A stretch of DNA of 64,000 nucleotides from Lentiprolixibacter aurantiacus (GTDB taxonomy: Bacteria > Bacteroidota > Bacteroidia > Flavobacteriales > Flavobacteriaceae): positions 62,001 through 126,000 of the forward strand of contig NZ_JAPFQP010000002.1 in NCBI RefSeq assembly GCF_026241225.1. The letters run 5' to 3'. This document shows, piece after piece, positions 35,086 through 42,833 of this stretch. Position 1 is the first letter of the stretch. Each line of letters opens with the position of its first letter. The notes beneath the pieces were generated by a model. That model saw only the letters and a program-made list of their open reading frames with translations, did not search any database and had not been told where the DNA came from. The position numbers and the translations under genes are program-made.

Positions 35086-35685
35086 ATGCCATTTATTGAG
35101 GAAAGCGATTTATTGGCCCTGCACAAAGACATCGATAAGGCGCAAATAATCAATGAGCGTCTTCTGGACCAGATAAAGTTTAAGAACAAAGAACTCAAAC
35201 GAAGCAAGATACAGAGGAATATTTTTGCCGGGATTACGGCTCTGTTTCTTGTTGGAATACTTGCCATAACATCTTTTACTGCCGGATATACCAGCTCCAA
35301 CAAGATTGATGATCCCAACCTGGTAGTCGCTTCGCTTGACAGTCTTAAAATTGTTGAGTCGCGCATCAATAACCTCAAGAGACAAAATGAAGAGTTGAGC
35401 CTTGTGAGGGAATTTTATCTGGCCAAGAATTTCCTCGAGAAACAAAAGATATATTCTGTACAGATCCAGTCATTTGTTGACAATAATGTTACCCTGGCTT
35501 CGGAAGCACTGACCAATACCTTATTTGTGAAAACCAACCCCTATTATTCTTATTCCCTGGGGACATTTGAGACCCTTGAGGAAGCTCAGGAATTTCGCAA
35601 GCAGTTGGTAAGTATGGGCTTTAATGATGCTTTTGTCGCGTCCTATCAGGATGGTAAGCGCCTTCAAATTGAAGATCCCTTTTAG
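35086..35685 (+). CDS. Membrane-anchored coiled-coil/SPOR-like protein, 199 aa
   Basis: Single-pass protein: cytoplasmic helical N-terminus (~1-45), transmembrane segment IFAGITALFLVGILAITSFT (~47-68), then a short coiled coil (~85-125) and a C-terminal ~60-residue alpha/beta part (YSVQIQSFVDN...YSYSLGTFETLEEAQEFRKQLVSMGFNDAFVASYQDG) that has the SPOR pattern. SPOR domains bind denuded peptidoglycan, so a septal or envelope role is plausible. menA starts 2 bp after its stop. Confidence 0.85.
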   Translation: MPFIEESDLLALHKDIDKAQIINERLLDQIKFKNKELKRSKIQRNIFAGITALFLVGILAITSFTAGYTSSNKIDDPNLVVASLDSLKIVESRINNLKRQNEELSLVREFYLAKNFLEKQKIYSVQIQSFVDNNVTLASEALTNTLFVKTNPYYSYSLGTFETLEEAQEFRKQLVSMGFNDAFVASYQDGKRLQIEDPF

Positions 35686-35687
35686 CA

Positions 35688-36593
35688 TTGAGTAAATTCA
35701 AAACCTGGGTTTCAGCTGCCCGTCTGAGGACGCTTCCTCTTTCTGTTTCCGGAATACTTGTTGGAACTGCCATTGCCAAGAGCAGGGGTTTTGAAGATCA
35801 TACCATTTTTTTTCTCGCTTTATTGACCACTTTAGGGTTCCAGATCACTTCAAATTTTGCAAACGACTATGGAGACGGAGTAAAGGGGACAGATAATGAG
35901 CAGCGACTGGGACCAGCCAGGGCACTACAAAGCGGGGCCCTTTCCAGGAAAGAACTGGAATACGGAATTGGAATAAGCATCTTTTTTAGCTTATTGTTTG
36001 CAGGAGCCCTGTTGTATACATCCTTTGGTTTGGCTTCCTGGGAGTATCTGCTCCTCTTTGGGGGCCTGGCCCTTTTGAGTATCTGGGCGGCAGTGCGCTA
36101 TACAGTAGGGAGTAAGGCTTACGGCTATTCCGGTCTGGGCGACCTCTTCGTTTTTATGTTTTTTGGTCTGCTTAGTGTACTGGGTACTACATTTCTGTTT
36201 ACAAAGAATATTGAGGCTAATGATTTCCTGCCTGCCATCACCATAGGATGTTTAAGTACTGCTGTATTGAACCTTAATAACCTCAGGGACCATTTCGGGG
36301 ATGCCCGTGCAGGCAAACGCACGCTGGTGGTGAAAATTGGCTTTGAAAACGGCAGGTATTACCACGTGATCCTGATCCTGATCGCCCTTCTCACCTTGTT
36401 TATCTATGACATGAATTTCAGGTCCTGGACAGCTTATCTCAATTTGCTTGCTTTTGTCCCACTGGGGATACATCTCCTTAAAGTTATACGGGTAAAGAAT
36501 CCGCGGCACCTCGATCCAGAGCTAAAAAAAATGGCTTTGAGTACCTTTGCCCTGGCCCTGATCTTCTATTTCCTGAATGATAAATTTTTGTAA
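35688..36593 (+). CDS. menA: 1,4-dihydroxy-2-naphthoate polyprenyltransferase, 301 aa
   Basis: UbiA-family integral membrane enzyme that attaches the isoprenoid tail in menaquinone synthesis. First Asp-rich motif NFANDYGDGVKGTDN (~residues 64-78), second in LNNLRDHFGDARAGKRT, and eight or nine hydrophobic spans. Start is TTG at 35688: no ATG lies before the conserved ARLRTLPLSVSG segment, and the preceding gene stops 2 bp upstream. Confidence 0.94.
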   Translation: MSKFKTWVSAARLRTLPLSVSGILVGTAIAKSRGFEDHTIFFLALLTTLGFQITSNFANDYGDGVKGTDNEQRLGPARALQSGALSRKELEYGIGISIFFSLLFAGALLYTSFGLASWEYLLLFGGLALLSIWAAVRYTVGSKAYGYSGLGDLFVFMFFGLLSVLGTTFLFTKNIEANDFLPAITIGCLSTAVLNLNNLRDHFGDARAGKRTLVVKIGFENGRYYHVILILIALLTLFIYDMNFRSWTAYLNLLAFVPLGIHLLKVIRVKNPRHLDPELKKMALSTFALALIFYFLNDKFL

Positions 36594-36629
36594 CTTTGAG
36601 AGGAATCAACTTACTAAACTTCACATAAT

Positions 36630-37382
36630 TTGGAACGACCCGTTAAGATACTTATCGTTGAGGACAATGTGATCATCGCAGATGATATGCAGTCCATGCT
36701 GGAAGAAATCGGTTATGAAATAGTAGATAATGTTATTGTATACGAGCAGGCAGAACAGGTATTGAAGACCAAGGAAGTAGACCTGGTACTAATAGACATC
36801 ATCCTTGCCTCAGACAAAACCGGAATCGATCTGGGAAAACACATACGTGATAACTACAACATCCCCTTTATTTTTGTGACTTCCAACTCGGATCGTGCCA
36901 CTGTTGAGAATGCCAAAACTGTTAAACCTAACGGTTACCTGGTAAAACCCTTTGAACAACAGGACCTGTACACCTCCATTGAAATTGCCCTATCCAATTT
37001 TGATTATTCAGGGAAATCAGAAACTGCGGCACCGCCTTCCAGCGATGACAAAATAGTTTCCAACTCAGTTTTAAGGGATTCCATATTTGTGAAGAAGCAA
37101 CACCTGTATTACCGTATACAATTTGGGGATATTCAATATATAAAGGCAGATAATGTATACCTGGAGGTACATACGATCGATAAGAAATTCCTGGTAAGAT
37201 CGCCTCTTAAGGATTATCTGGAAAAACTTCCCAAGAACAAATTCTACCGCGCTCATAAGTCGTACATCGTCAATGTAGATCATATTGACGCCATAAATTC
37301 AAAGGATATTATGATCAACAATAAACTGATCCCGATATCCAAGGATTTTAAAGAATTTATCATTTCAGCGATGAATTCCTGA
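36630..37382 (+). CDS. LytTR response regulator, 250 aa
   Basis: Two-component output regulator. Receiver with acidic pair Glu11/Asp12 (VEDN), phospho-acceptor Asp56 (VLIDIIL), Thr84 and Lys106 (YLVKPF) all intact; LytTR DNA-binding domain at ~145-245 (DIQYIKADNVYLEVHT, FYRAHKSYIVNVDHIDAINS). TTG start at 36630; no ATG exists before the receiver begins. The cognate kinase is very likely the HisKA_2 kinase 667 bp downstream. The gap between them holds two pairs of direct repeats with LytTR spacing. Confidence 0.92.
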   Translation: MERPVKILIVEDNVIIADDMQSMLEEIGYEIVDNVIVYEQAEQVLKTKEVDLVLIDIILASDKTGIDLGKHIRDNYNIPFIFVTSNSDRATVENAKTVKPNGYLVKPFEQQDLYTSIEIALSNFDYSGKSETAAPPSSDDKIVSNSVLRDSIFVKKQHLYYRIQFGDIQYIKADNVYLEVHTIDKKFLVRSPLKDYLEKLPKNKFYRAHKSYIVNVDHIDAINSKDIMINNKLIPISKDFKEFIISAMNS

Positions 37383-37402
37383 CCTTGTAAGAAATCGGAA
37401 AT

Positions 37403-37446
37403 AATGAGCCAGTATCTCCACTAGATACTGGCTCATTTCTTTTTTA
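37403..37446 (+). terminator. Rho-independent terminator of the LytTR regulator gene
   Basis: Perfect 15-bp stem AATGAGCCAGTATCT/AGATACTGGCTCATT with loop CCACT (37403-37437), followed by TCTTTTTT. Confidence 0.95.
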
Positions 37447-37452
37447 CCGTTG

Positions 37453-37482
37453 TTCACCACAGCTTTTGGATGGTTTACAACA
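37453..37482 (+). promoter_or_regulatory. LytTR-type paired direct repeat, pair 1
   Basis: TTCACCACA (37453-37461), 12 bp, TTTACAACA (37474-37482): two 9-bp half-sites 21 bp start to start, as in known LytTR operators. Exactly 28 bp further is the -7 element TATATTTG (37511-37518). Confidence 0.6.
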
Positions 37483-37510
37483 ATAATTTCTATTCCCGAA
37501 TTTCGGCTTC

Positions 37511-37518
37511 TATATTTG
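37511..37518 (+). promoter_or_regulatory. -7 promoter element TATATTTG of the first small-RNA unit
   Basis: Exact TANNTTTG match with no ORF downstream. No -33 TTG at the usual distance, as expected for an activator-dependent promoter. Confidence 0.55.
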
Positions 37519-37523
37519 GATTG

Positions 37524-37601
37524 TATTTGAAACAGTAAATTTTTTTCATTTTCATATAGTGTTCTCGTAAAAGAGGCCTTCCAGTTGGAAGGTCTTTTTT
37601 T
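37524..37601 (+). ncRNA. Candidate small RNA 1, about 75-80 nt
   Basis: Inferred transcript from the -7 element at 37511 to a terminator (stem AGGCCTTCC 37574-37582 with GGAAGGTCT 37587-37595, loop AGTT, then T-run). Body is AU-rich, contains AAAT then CATTTT and TAGTGTT at nearly the same offsets as in candidate 2. No ORF of note. The start site is estimated. Confidence 0.45.
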
Positions 37602-37666
37602 ATTGACTCTATCGATAAAAAGCATAAAAGTCCGGTGAAATGCTATTTGCATGGCATTTGGAGCAT

Positions 37667-37696
37667 TTCACAACAAGAATCGTCCAGTTCACAACA
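37667..37696 (+). promoter_or_regulatory. LytTR-type paired direct repeat, pair 2
   Basis: TTCACAACA (37667-37675), 12 bp, identical TTCACAACA (37688-37696); 28 bp further is TATATTTA (37725-37732). Same arrangement as pair 1. Confidence 0.6.
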
Positions 37697-37724
37697 TATT
37701 TCCTCCGGCAAAGCCCTGAAATTC

Positions 37725-37732
37725 TATATTTA
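37725..37732 (+). promoter_or_regulatory. -7-like element TATATTTA of the second small-RNA unit
   Basis: Matches TANNTTTG at seven of eight positions and, like the -7 element of unit 1, starts 28 bp after the second half-site. Confidence 0.45.
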
Positions 37733-37736
37733 AACC

Positions 37737-37812
37737 CGAATAAGATCCCCAAATCTTACCATTTTTTCCTTTAGTTTGTGAAAGGCTATGCACCTCTGTA
37801 TAGCCTTTTATA
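37737..37812 (+). ncRNA. Candidate small RNA 2 (or kinase leader), about 75 nt
   Basis: Inferred transcript from the -7-like element to the hairpin AAAGGCTAT (37781-37789)/ATAGCCTTT (37800-37808). Shares AAAT, CATTTT and TAGTTT at matching offsets with candidate 1. The T-run after the hairpin is weak, so part of the transcripts may read through into the kinase gene. Confidence 0.35.
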
Positions 37813-38049
37813 TTGGATCAAGGACAACCTCTTATGTTAGGCAGGGTCCTGCCGGGATGTTCTGAAGCGGATTGCAGCATACAGGAAGCTTCTCGCATCA
37901 GGTAGCACCAAAGGTGTAATACCCTTTAAAAACCTGCCTTAAGGCCACAACAAAAGGGTGTTGCATTCGTTACACTAAGGGAGATGATTTTCTCTTAGGG
38001 GAACAACCTGCTAAATCTAAAGGAATGGGGAGAAATTCCCGCTTGAATT
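37813..38049 (+). other. Structured 237-bp leader of the kinase gene, no ORF
   Basis: No ORF, no TANNTTTG. Hairpins can be drawn: GGCAG-GGTC-CTGCC (37840-37853), palindrome GCCTTAAGGC (37936-37945), CTAAGGGAGA with TTTCTCTTAG (37975-37998, with G-U pairs), and GGGGA-GAAA-TTCCC with a GNRA loop (38027-38040) directly before the start codon. Base composition is richer in G and C than the segment before. May be a long 5' leader. Confidence 0.4.
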
Positions 38050-40008
38050 ATGGTAAAACCGCATAGAAAGCTTATTCTACTTTTCTGCTTTCTCGCTGTG
38101 TTCAGTGCAATAGCACAGGACATGGTGACTCCACCGGATAATTTACTCAGGGAGTTCAGGAATACTTCTGGCAGTGAAGCCCGTTTTGAGATCTTTTTTA
38201 ATGCGGAAGATCGCTATGCCGAAAATTCTGCTTATGACTGGCTGGATGCTCTGAATGTTTTTGCCAATAATGCCGCAGCGAATCAGGATTCTGTAGCCAT
38301 GCGTCATTATAAACTGATGCAGGCCCAGGCCTATTTTGATTTGGGCGACTACGAAAAAAGTGAAGCCTTTGCCCAGGACCTCTATAACGAGAATGAAAAT
38401 CTTGAGCGGGATCACATGGAGATCTTGCTGAACCTTTTGGATATAAATTACGAACGCCTGGGACTCTATGCAAAACAAGTTGAGGTTCGTCAACAAAAGC
38501 GCGACAGGGGTTTTACCGAGAATATTACTTTCTACGATATCTATTCCAATCTGGGTCTTCATCGCAAGGCGATGAAATACTACATAGATGAGGAAAAAGC
38601 AAAAATAGCCGAGGACGATTGGTATGGTCAGGCCGTCTACAATAACAATATTGGGAATTACTTGCGCCTGGACCGGTCTCCATCCACAGCAATCTCCTGG
38701 CTTTCCAAGGCCGAGGGCTTTGTGAATGTCTTTCTGAATGATAAGAGCCGTGCCAAAACCGATGAGCAAATTAATAAGGCGCATTTACTCCATGGCATTA
38801 TTGAAGCAAACCTCGGTAAATGCCATGTGCAATTAAACCAACATGAAGAGGCTATTGGCCATCTTGAGAAAGGGTTAAGCAGCATTAAAGAATACAAGGG
38901 TGAAAATTATTCTACAGAGGAGATAGAGTGTACCCTGGCCCTGGCAGAAAGTCATATCCAACTGGGTAATTATAGCCTTGCTACAGACTTGCTGTCTGCT
39001 CCTTTGGAATTAAGCAAAATTCAATATCAGAGGAAACGCAATCGGTTGTATGCTCTCTTTTATGAAAAGACCGGTGATTTTGAAAATGCCACCAGGTATC
39101 TGAAGAGAAATACTAGAATTGCGGACTCTTTGGACCTTACCTACAATGCACTCCAAAAACAGCAACTGGCAGTGGTGGCCGGACGAGATATTGCCAATGA
39201 AAAAAGAAAGCTCGATCAGCAAAAATTGCTGAACGAACAAATAAGAAGAAATATGGAAGCCCAGGAAGGGAAGACCAACCTGGTTTTTATTTCACTGATC
39301 TTTACACTCCTTGGTTTTGCTGGGCTGGTATATGCCTACCTGAAGAGTATCAAAAACCAGCGACTGATTGCAGAACAGAACCACATTATCGAGGCATCGC
39401 TCGTTGAAAAAGATTCCTTATTAAAAGAGATACACCACAGGGTGAAGAATAACCTGCAAATGGTATCCAGCCTGCTTAGCCTTCAAACTAAAAACACACG
39501 TAGTAAGGCTGCTATTGAGGCCCTGGAAGAGGGCAAGAGCAGGGTAAAGGCAATGGCCCTGATCCACCAGAAGCTTTATCAGAACGACGACTTGTCTGTA
39601 ATTGAAATGCAGGGCTATATCGAAAGTCTCGTAAACAGCGTACAATCCGTTTTCAAGAAGGGAGGCCATAACATCAATATTACCATAGACGCAGAAGGGG
39701 TGGAACTGGATATTGACCGGGCTATTCCTTTTGGTCTTATCCTCAACGAGCTGGTTTCTAATTCCTTTAAATACGCCTTTCCCGATGATAAGGAAAATGG
39801 TAAAATCTACATACACCTAAGGAAAAACGGGGACCAGGGATTCTTCGAATATATGGATAACGGGGTGGGGCTGCCGGAGGACACCGAAGAGCGAACGCAG
39901 TCCTCCATGGGGATACGCCTGATGAACCGACTGGTCAATCAGTTGCAATCTACGCTTAACATAGATAAAACTGCAGACGGAGTTCGTTTTTGGTTCAATT
40001 TTAAATAA
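38050..40008 (+). CDS. TPR sensor histidine kinase, HisKA_2 type, 652 aa
   Basis: Signal sequence (LILLFCFLAVFSAIAQ), periplasmic TPR-like helical repeats (~40-380), one transmembrane span (LVFISLIFTLLGFAGLVYAY, ~415-435), coiled coil, then HisKA_2 dimerisation box LLKEIHHRVKNNLQMVSSLLSLQ with phospho-His463 and a HATPase domain with N-box LILNELVSNSFKYAF and G-box DNGVGLP. HisKA_2 kinases commonly pair with LytTR-type regulators, which supports pairing with the regulator at 36630-37382. Confidence 0.92.
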   Translation: MVKPHRKLILLFCFLAVFSAIAQDMVTPPDNLLREFRNTSGSEARFEIFFNAEDRYAENSAYDWLDALNVFANNAAANQDSVAMRHYKLMQAQAYFDLGDYEKSEAFAQDLYNENENLERDHMEILLNLLDINYERLGLYAKQVEVRQQKRDRGFTENITFYDIYSNLGLHRKAMKYYIDEEKAKIAEDDWYGQAVYNNNIGNYLRLDRSPSTAISWLSKAEGFVNVFLNDKSRAKTDEQINKAHLLHGIIEANLGKCHVQLNQHEEAIGHLEKGLSSIKEYKGENYSTEEIECTLALAESHIQLGNYSLATDLLSAPLELSKIQYQRKRNRLYALFYEKTGDFENATRYLKRNTRIADSLDLTYNALQKQQLAVVAGRDIANEKRKLDQQKLLNEQIRRNMEAQEGKTNLVFISLIFTLLGFAGLVYAYLKSIKNQRLIAEQNHIIEASLVEKDSLLKEIHHRVKNNLQMVSSLLSLQTKNTRSKAAIEALEEGKSRVKAMALIHQKLYQNDDLSVIEMQGYIESLVNSVQSVFKKGGHNINITIDAEGVELDIDRAIPFGLILNELVSNSFKYAFPDDKENGKIYIHLRKNGDQGFFEYMDNGVGLPEDTEERTQSSMGIRLMNRLVNQLQSTLNIDKTADGVRFWFNFK

Positions 40009-40034
40009 CTTTAAAGGACTAAATATGAGCTCTC

Positions 40035-40715
40035 ATGAAAATTACTTTTTTGGGCCACGCCACTTTATTGGTGGAAACAGAAGGCCATTCCATTTTAGTT
40101 GATCCTTTTATTACCGGAAATGAAAAAGCAGCAGGGAAAGTTGATATCAAGGACCTGAATCCTGATTTTATTCTCCTGACCCATGCCCACCAGGACCATA
40201 TCCTGGATGTGGAACCCATTGCCAGTCAGTCCGGGGCAACCATCGTCAGCAATTATGAAATAGCCATGTACTATCAGGCCAAAGGTTTTGATGTACATCC
40301 GATGAATCATGGTGGCACCTGGGAATTTCCTTTCGGGAAGGTGAAGTATACCCAGGCCGTACACACTTCTTCTTTTCCGGATGGTTCCTATGGTGGGCAA
40401 CCAGGAGGATTTCTCCTGAAGACTGAAAAAAAGATCGTGTATATAGCCGGAGATACTGCGCTAACCCAGGACATGAAACTAATCCCACTCTGGGGCAAGG
40501 TGGATCTTGCAGTACTGCCTATTGGGGACAACTTTACCATGGGTTTCACCGATGCCGTGATCGCTTCTGATTACATTAAGTGCGACAGGGTAATGGGGTA
40601 CCATTATGACACCTTTGGTTATATTGAAATTGACCGGGAAAGGGCAAAGGCGAAATTTGATGCTGCAGGAAAGAGACTCCACCTCCTGGAAATAGGTGCA
40701 AGCCTGGACGTTTGA
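40035..40715 (+). CDS. Metal-dependent hydrolase, UPF0173 family, 226 aa
   Basis: Metallo-beta-lactamase fold. ITFLGHATLLVETEGHSILVDPFI at the start, metal motif THAHQDH (~residues 55-61), GDTALTQDM with a metal Asp, and MGYHYDTF with the last His near the C-terminus. This is the UPF0173 (YtkL-like) signature. Cytoplasmic; physiological substrate unknown. It follows the kinase gene by 26 bp and may be cotranscribed. Confidence 0.92.
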   Translation: MKITFLGHATLLVETEGHSILVDPFITGNEKAAGKVDIKDLNPDFILLTHAHQDHILDVEPIASQSGATIVSNYEIAMYYQAKGFDVHPMNHGGTWEFPFGKVKYTQAVHTSSFPDGSYGGQPGGFLLKTEKKIVYIAGDTALTQDMKLIPLWGKVDLAVLPIGDNFTMGFTDAVIASDYIKCDRVMGYHYDTFGYIEIDRERAKAKFDAAGKRLHLLEIGASLDV

Positions 40716-40759
40716 TCAGACAAGCTTTTCAGATGCCTAAATTGTAGCTATTGAATGGT

Positions 40760-40914
40760 CTACCCTCCATCAATGGTGAGCATGGTACCCGTTACCATAT
40801 CGGAGTGTGAACCTGTCACAGGTATAGGATGGCCGCAACTATATCCCTGATAGTGGCTACTTTTCCAACCGGTATCCTGTTGAGCACTCCCGCAAGGTAT
40901 TCCGGATTGTCCAA
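40760..40914 (-). pseudogene. C-terminal remnant of a short-chain dehydrogenase, frameshifted
   Basis: Minus-strand translation gives NPEYLAGVLNRIPVGKVA...IVAAILYL in one frame, then a TGA; shifting frame directly after it gives TGSHSDMVTGTMLTIDGG and a stop (40762-40760). The two pieces together are the last ~50 residues of a classical SDR (VTGTxLxIDGG end). An in-frame TGA also precedes the fragment (40917-40915). The rest of the gene is gone; a different, intact SDR gene begins 25 bp upstream on the same strand. Confidence 0.82.
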
Positions 40915-40939
40915 TCATCTGTTCTTAATGAAACTTAAA

Positions 40940-41731
40940 TTAAACAACCTGGGATTTTAAAACCACCTTATGAAGCAACCTGGGAAAGAAGCGCTTCAGG
41001 TAAACACCCCTGACCTCACCCTTGCCAATATAGGCCTCAAACTTCTTTTTTTGAACCGCCTTAATGAGTCGATTTGCAAATTCAGCTGGTGTAAGGCCGT
41101 TGGCTGTCGCTTTATCCTGGTAATTCTGTGCAGAGCCGTCAGCAGTTAGTGCATTACGAGCAATATCGGTTTGAACAAAGCCCGGGCACACCAGGGTTAC
41201 ACCAACACCGTCTTTTTCATGCTCCATGCGCATTACATCAAAAAAGCCGTGGAGGGCATGCTTGGCTGCACAGTACCCGGAGCGTAAGGGAGAGCCAAAC
41301 TTGCCCATAAGTGAGGTAACTGTGACATAATGCCCGGATCCCTGACCAATAAAATAGGGCAGAAGGGTCTTACTCAAAGCTACAGTACCCAGGTAGTTCA
41401 CATCCATCAATTGTTTATAAACACTCAGTTGGGTATCCACGATCAGGGATCGCTGACTGATCCCTGCGTTGTTAACTAAGATATCGACCCTGCCGAAAAT
41501 TCCGATAGCCTGCCGCACAGTGTCCTCCATTGTGTCCGCCTCCATCAGGTCCATCCTCAGGCAGCTCACCATTTCGGGAAAAGGGCAGTTTTTAGCCACC
41601 ATCCTGAGCTTATCCTCACTGCGCGCTGAAAGGATTACTTTGTTGCCCAGTTTATTGAAGGCATAGGCCAGGGCTTCCCCTATACCAGAGGATGCCCCCG
41701 TAATCCAGATTATTTTGTCTTTAATTATCAT
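40940..41731 (-). CDS. Short-chain dehydrogenase/reductase, 263 aa
   Basis: Intact classical SDR of the DHRS7-like group. TGASSGIGEALAYAF, NNAGISQRS, catalytic Ser in VTSLMGKFG and YCAAKHAL with Tyr and Lys. C-terminal region with PGFVQTDIARNAL and a basic tail typical of DHRS7/YqjQ-like proteins. Substrate unknown. It is not the parent of the adjacent pseudogene, which has a different C-terminus. Divergent from menC. Confidence 0.9.
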   Translation of the reverse strand: MIIKDKIIWITGASSGIGEALAYAFNKLGNKVILSARSEDKLRMVAKNCPFPEMVSCLRMDLMEADTMEDTVRQAIGIFGRVDILVNNAGISQRSLIVDTQLSVYKQLMDVNYLGTVALSKTLLPYFIGQGSGHYVTVTSLMGKFGSPLRSGYCAAKHALHGFFDVMRMEHEKDGVGVTLVCPGFVQTDIARNALTADGSAQNYQDKATANGLTPAEFANRLIKAVQKKKFEAYIGKGEVRGVYLKRFFPRLLHKVVLKSQVV

Positions 41732-41760
41732 TTCAAATCTTAATTGGACCTAAAATATAG

Positions 41761-41768
41761 TAAATTTG
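41761..41768 (+). promoter_or_regulatory. -7 promoter element TAAATTTG of the menC-menE genes
   Basis: Exact TANNTTTG match 12 bp before the menC ATG at 41781. Confidence 0.6.
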
Positions 41769-41780
41769 GGGGCATAGTAG

Positions 41781-42833
41781 ATGAAGGCTCGCTACATTAA
41801 ATACCTCCTGAATTTTAAGGTGCCTGGTGGCACATCCAGAGGGATCCTCACGGAAAAGGAAACCTGGTTCCTCTTATTGCAACAGGGTAATTCTGTTGGG
41901 ATAGGGGAGTGTGGGATATTCCGTGGTTTGAGCTATGACGACCTGCCGGATTATGAGGAAAAACTAAAATGGGTTTGTTCCAATATCCATTTAGGCAAAG
42001 ACCAACTGCTTAAGGAGCTGGCCGAATATCCAAGTATACAATTTGGACTGGAACAGGCCATGCTTTCTTTGGGCAGCGAGAATCCCTTTGTGCTATTCCC
42101 ATCCGACTTTACCGCGGACCAGGACACCATACCAATAAACGGCCTGATCTGGATGGGTGATCTGGATTTTATGCAGCAGCAAATCCGTGATAAGATTGAA
42201 CAGGGCTTTAAATGCCTGAAACTAAAGATAGGAGCACTGTCCTTTGATGCTGAATTGGAACTGCTGGGACAAATTAGAAAAGAGTATTCCGCCGAACACC
42301 TGGAATTGAGGGTAGATGCCAATGGGGCTTTTCATCCTGAACAGGCCCTGGAAAAACTTAAAGCCCTGGCCCGATTGGATTTGCATTCGATTGAGCAGCC
42401 CATAAAGCCGGGGAATACCGAAGTAATGTCCGTATTGTGTGCAGAATCGCCTTTGCCCATTGCTCTGGATGAGGAATTGATCGGGATAACCGATGTAACA
42501 AAGAAGGCTCAGCTCCTACAAACAATAAAACCGCAATTCATTATCTTAAAGCCCGGCCTGGTTGGCGGGTATTCCGGTAGCGAAGAATGGATTGGTTTGG
42601 CAGAAGGACTGGATATAGGGTGGTGGATTACCAGCGCCCTTGAAAGCAACATCGGCCTTAATGCCATTGCGCAGTGGACCTATACATTAGGAGTCGGCAT
42701 GCCACAGGGATTGGGCACTGGTGCACTTTTTACGAATAATATCGAATCACCCCTGGCTGTTGAAGAAGGCAGCCTGAGGTATAAGCAGGATAGTTCCTGG
42801 AACACTGAAGTAATTTCTAAATTATGTATATAG
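41781..42833 (+). CDS. menC: o-succinylbenzoate synthase, 350 aa
   Basis: Enolase-superfamily dehydratase in menaquinone synthesis. Catalytic Lys pair in CLKLKIGAL, metal ligands in LRVDANGAF, SIEQPI and IALDEELIG, and the second Lys in FIILKPGLVGG. The family also contains epimerases, but neighbouring menE supports menC. Its last 10 bases overlap the next gene. Confidence 0.93.
   Translation: MKARYIKYLLNFKVPGGTSRGILTEKETWFLLLQQGNSVGIGECGIFRGLSYDDLPDYEEKLKWVCSNIHLGKDQLLKELAEYPSIQFGLEQAMLSLGSENPFVLFPSDFTADQDTIPINGLIWMGDLDFMQQQIRDKIEQGFKCLKLKIGALSFDAELELLGQIRKEYSAEHLELRVDANGAFHPEQALEKLKALARLDLHSIEQPIKPGNTEVMSVLCAESPLPIALDEELIGITDVTKKAQLLQTIKPQFIILKPGLVGGYSGSEEWIGLAEGLDIGWWITSALESNIGLNAIAQWTYTLGVGMPQGLGTGALFTNNIESPLAVEEGSLRYKQDSSWNTEVISKLCI

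Noticed and set aside
37936-37974. A third LytTR-type pair (GCCACAACA with TTCGTTACA) in the kinase leader
   Set aside because: The second half-site matches poorly, the start-to-start distance is 22 bp, and no -7 element follows at 28 bp.
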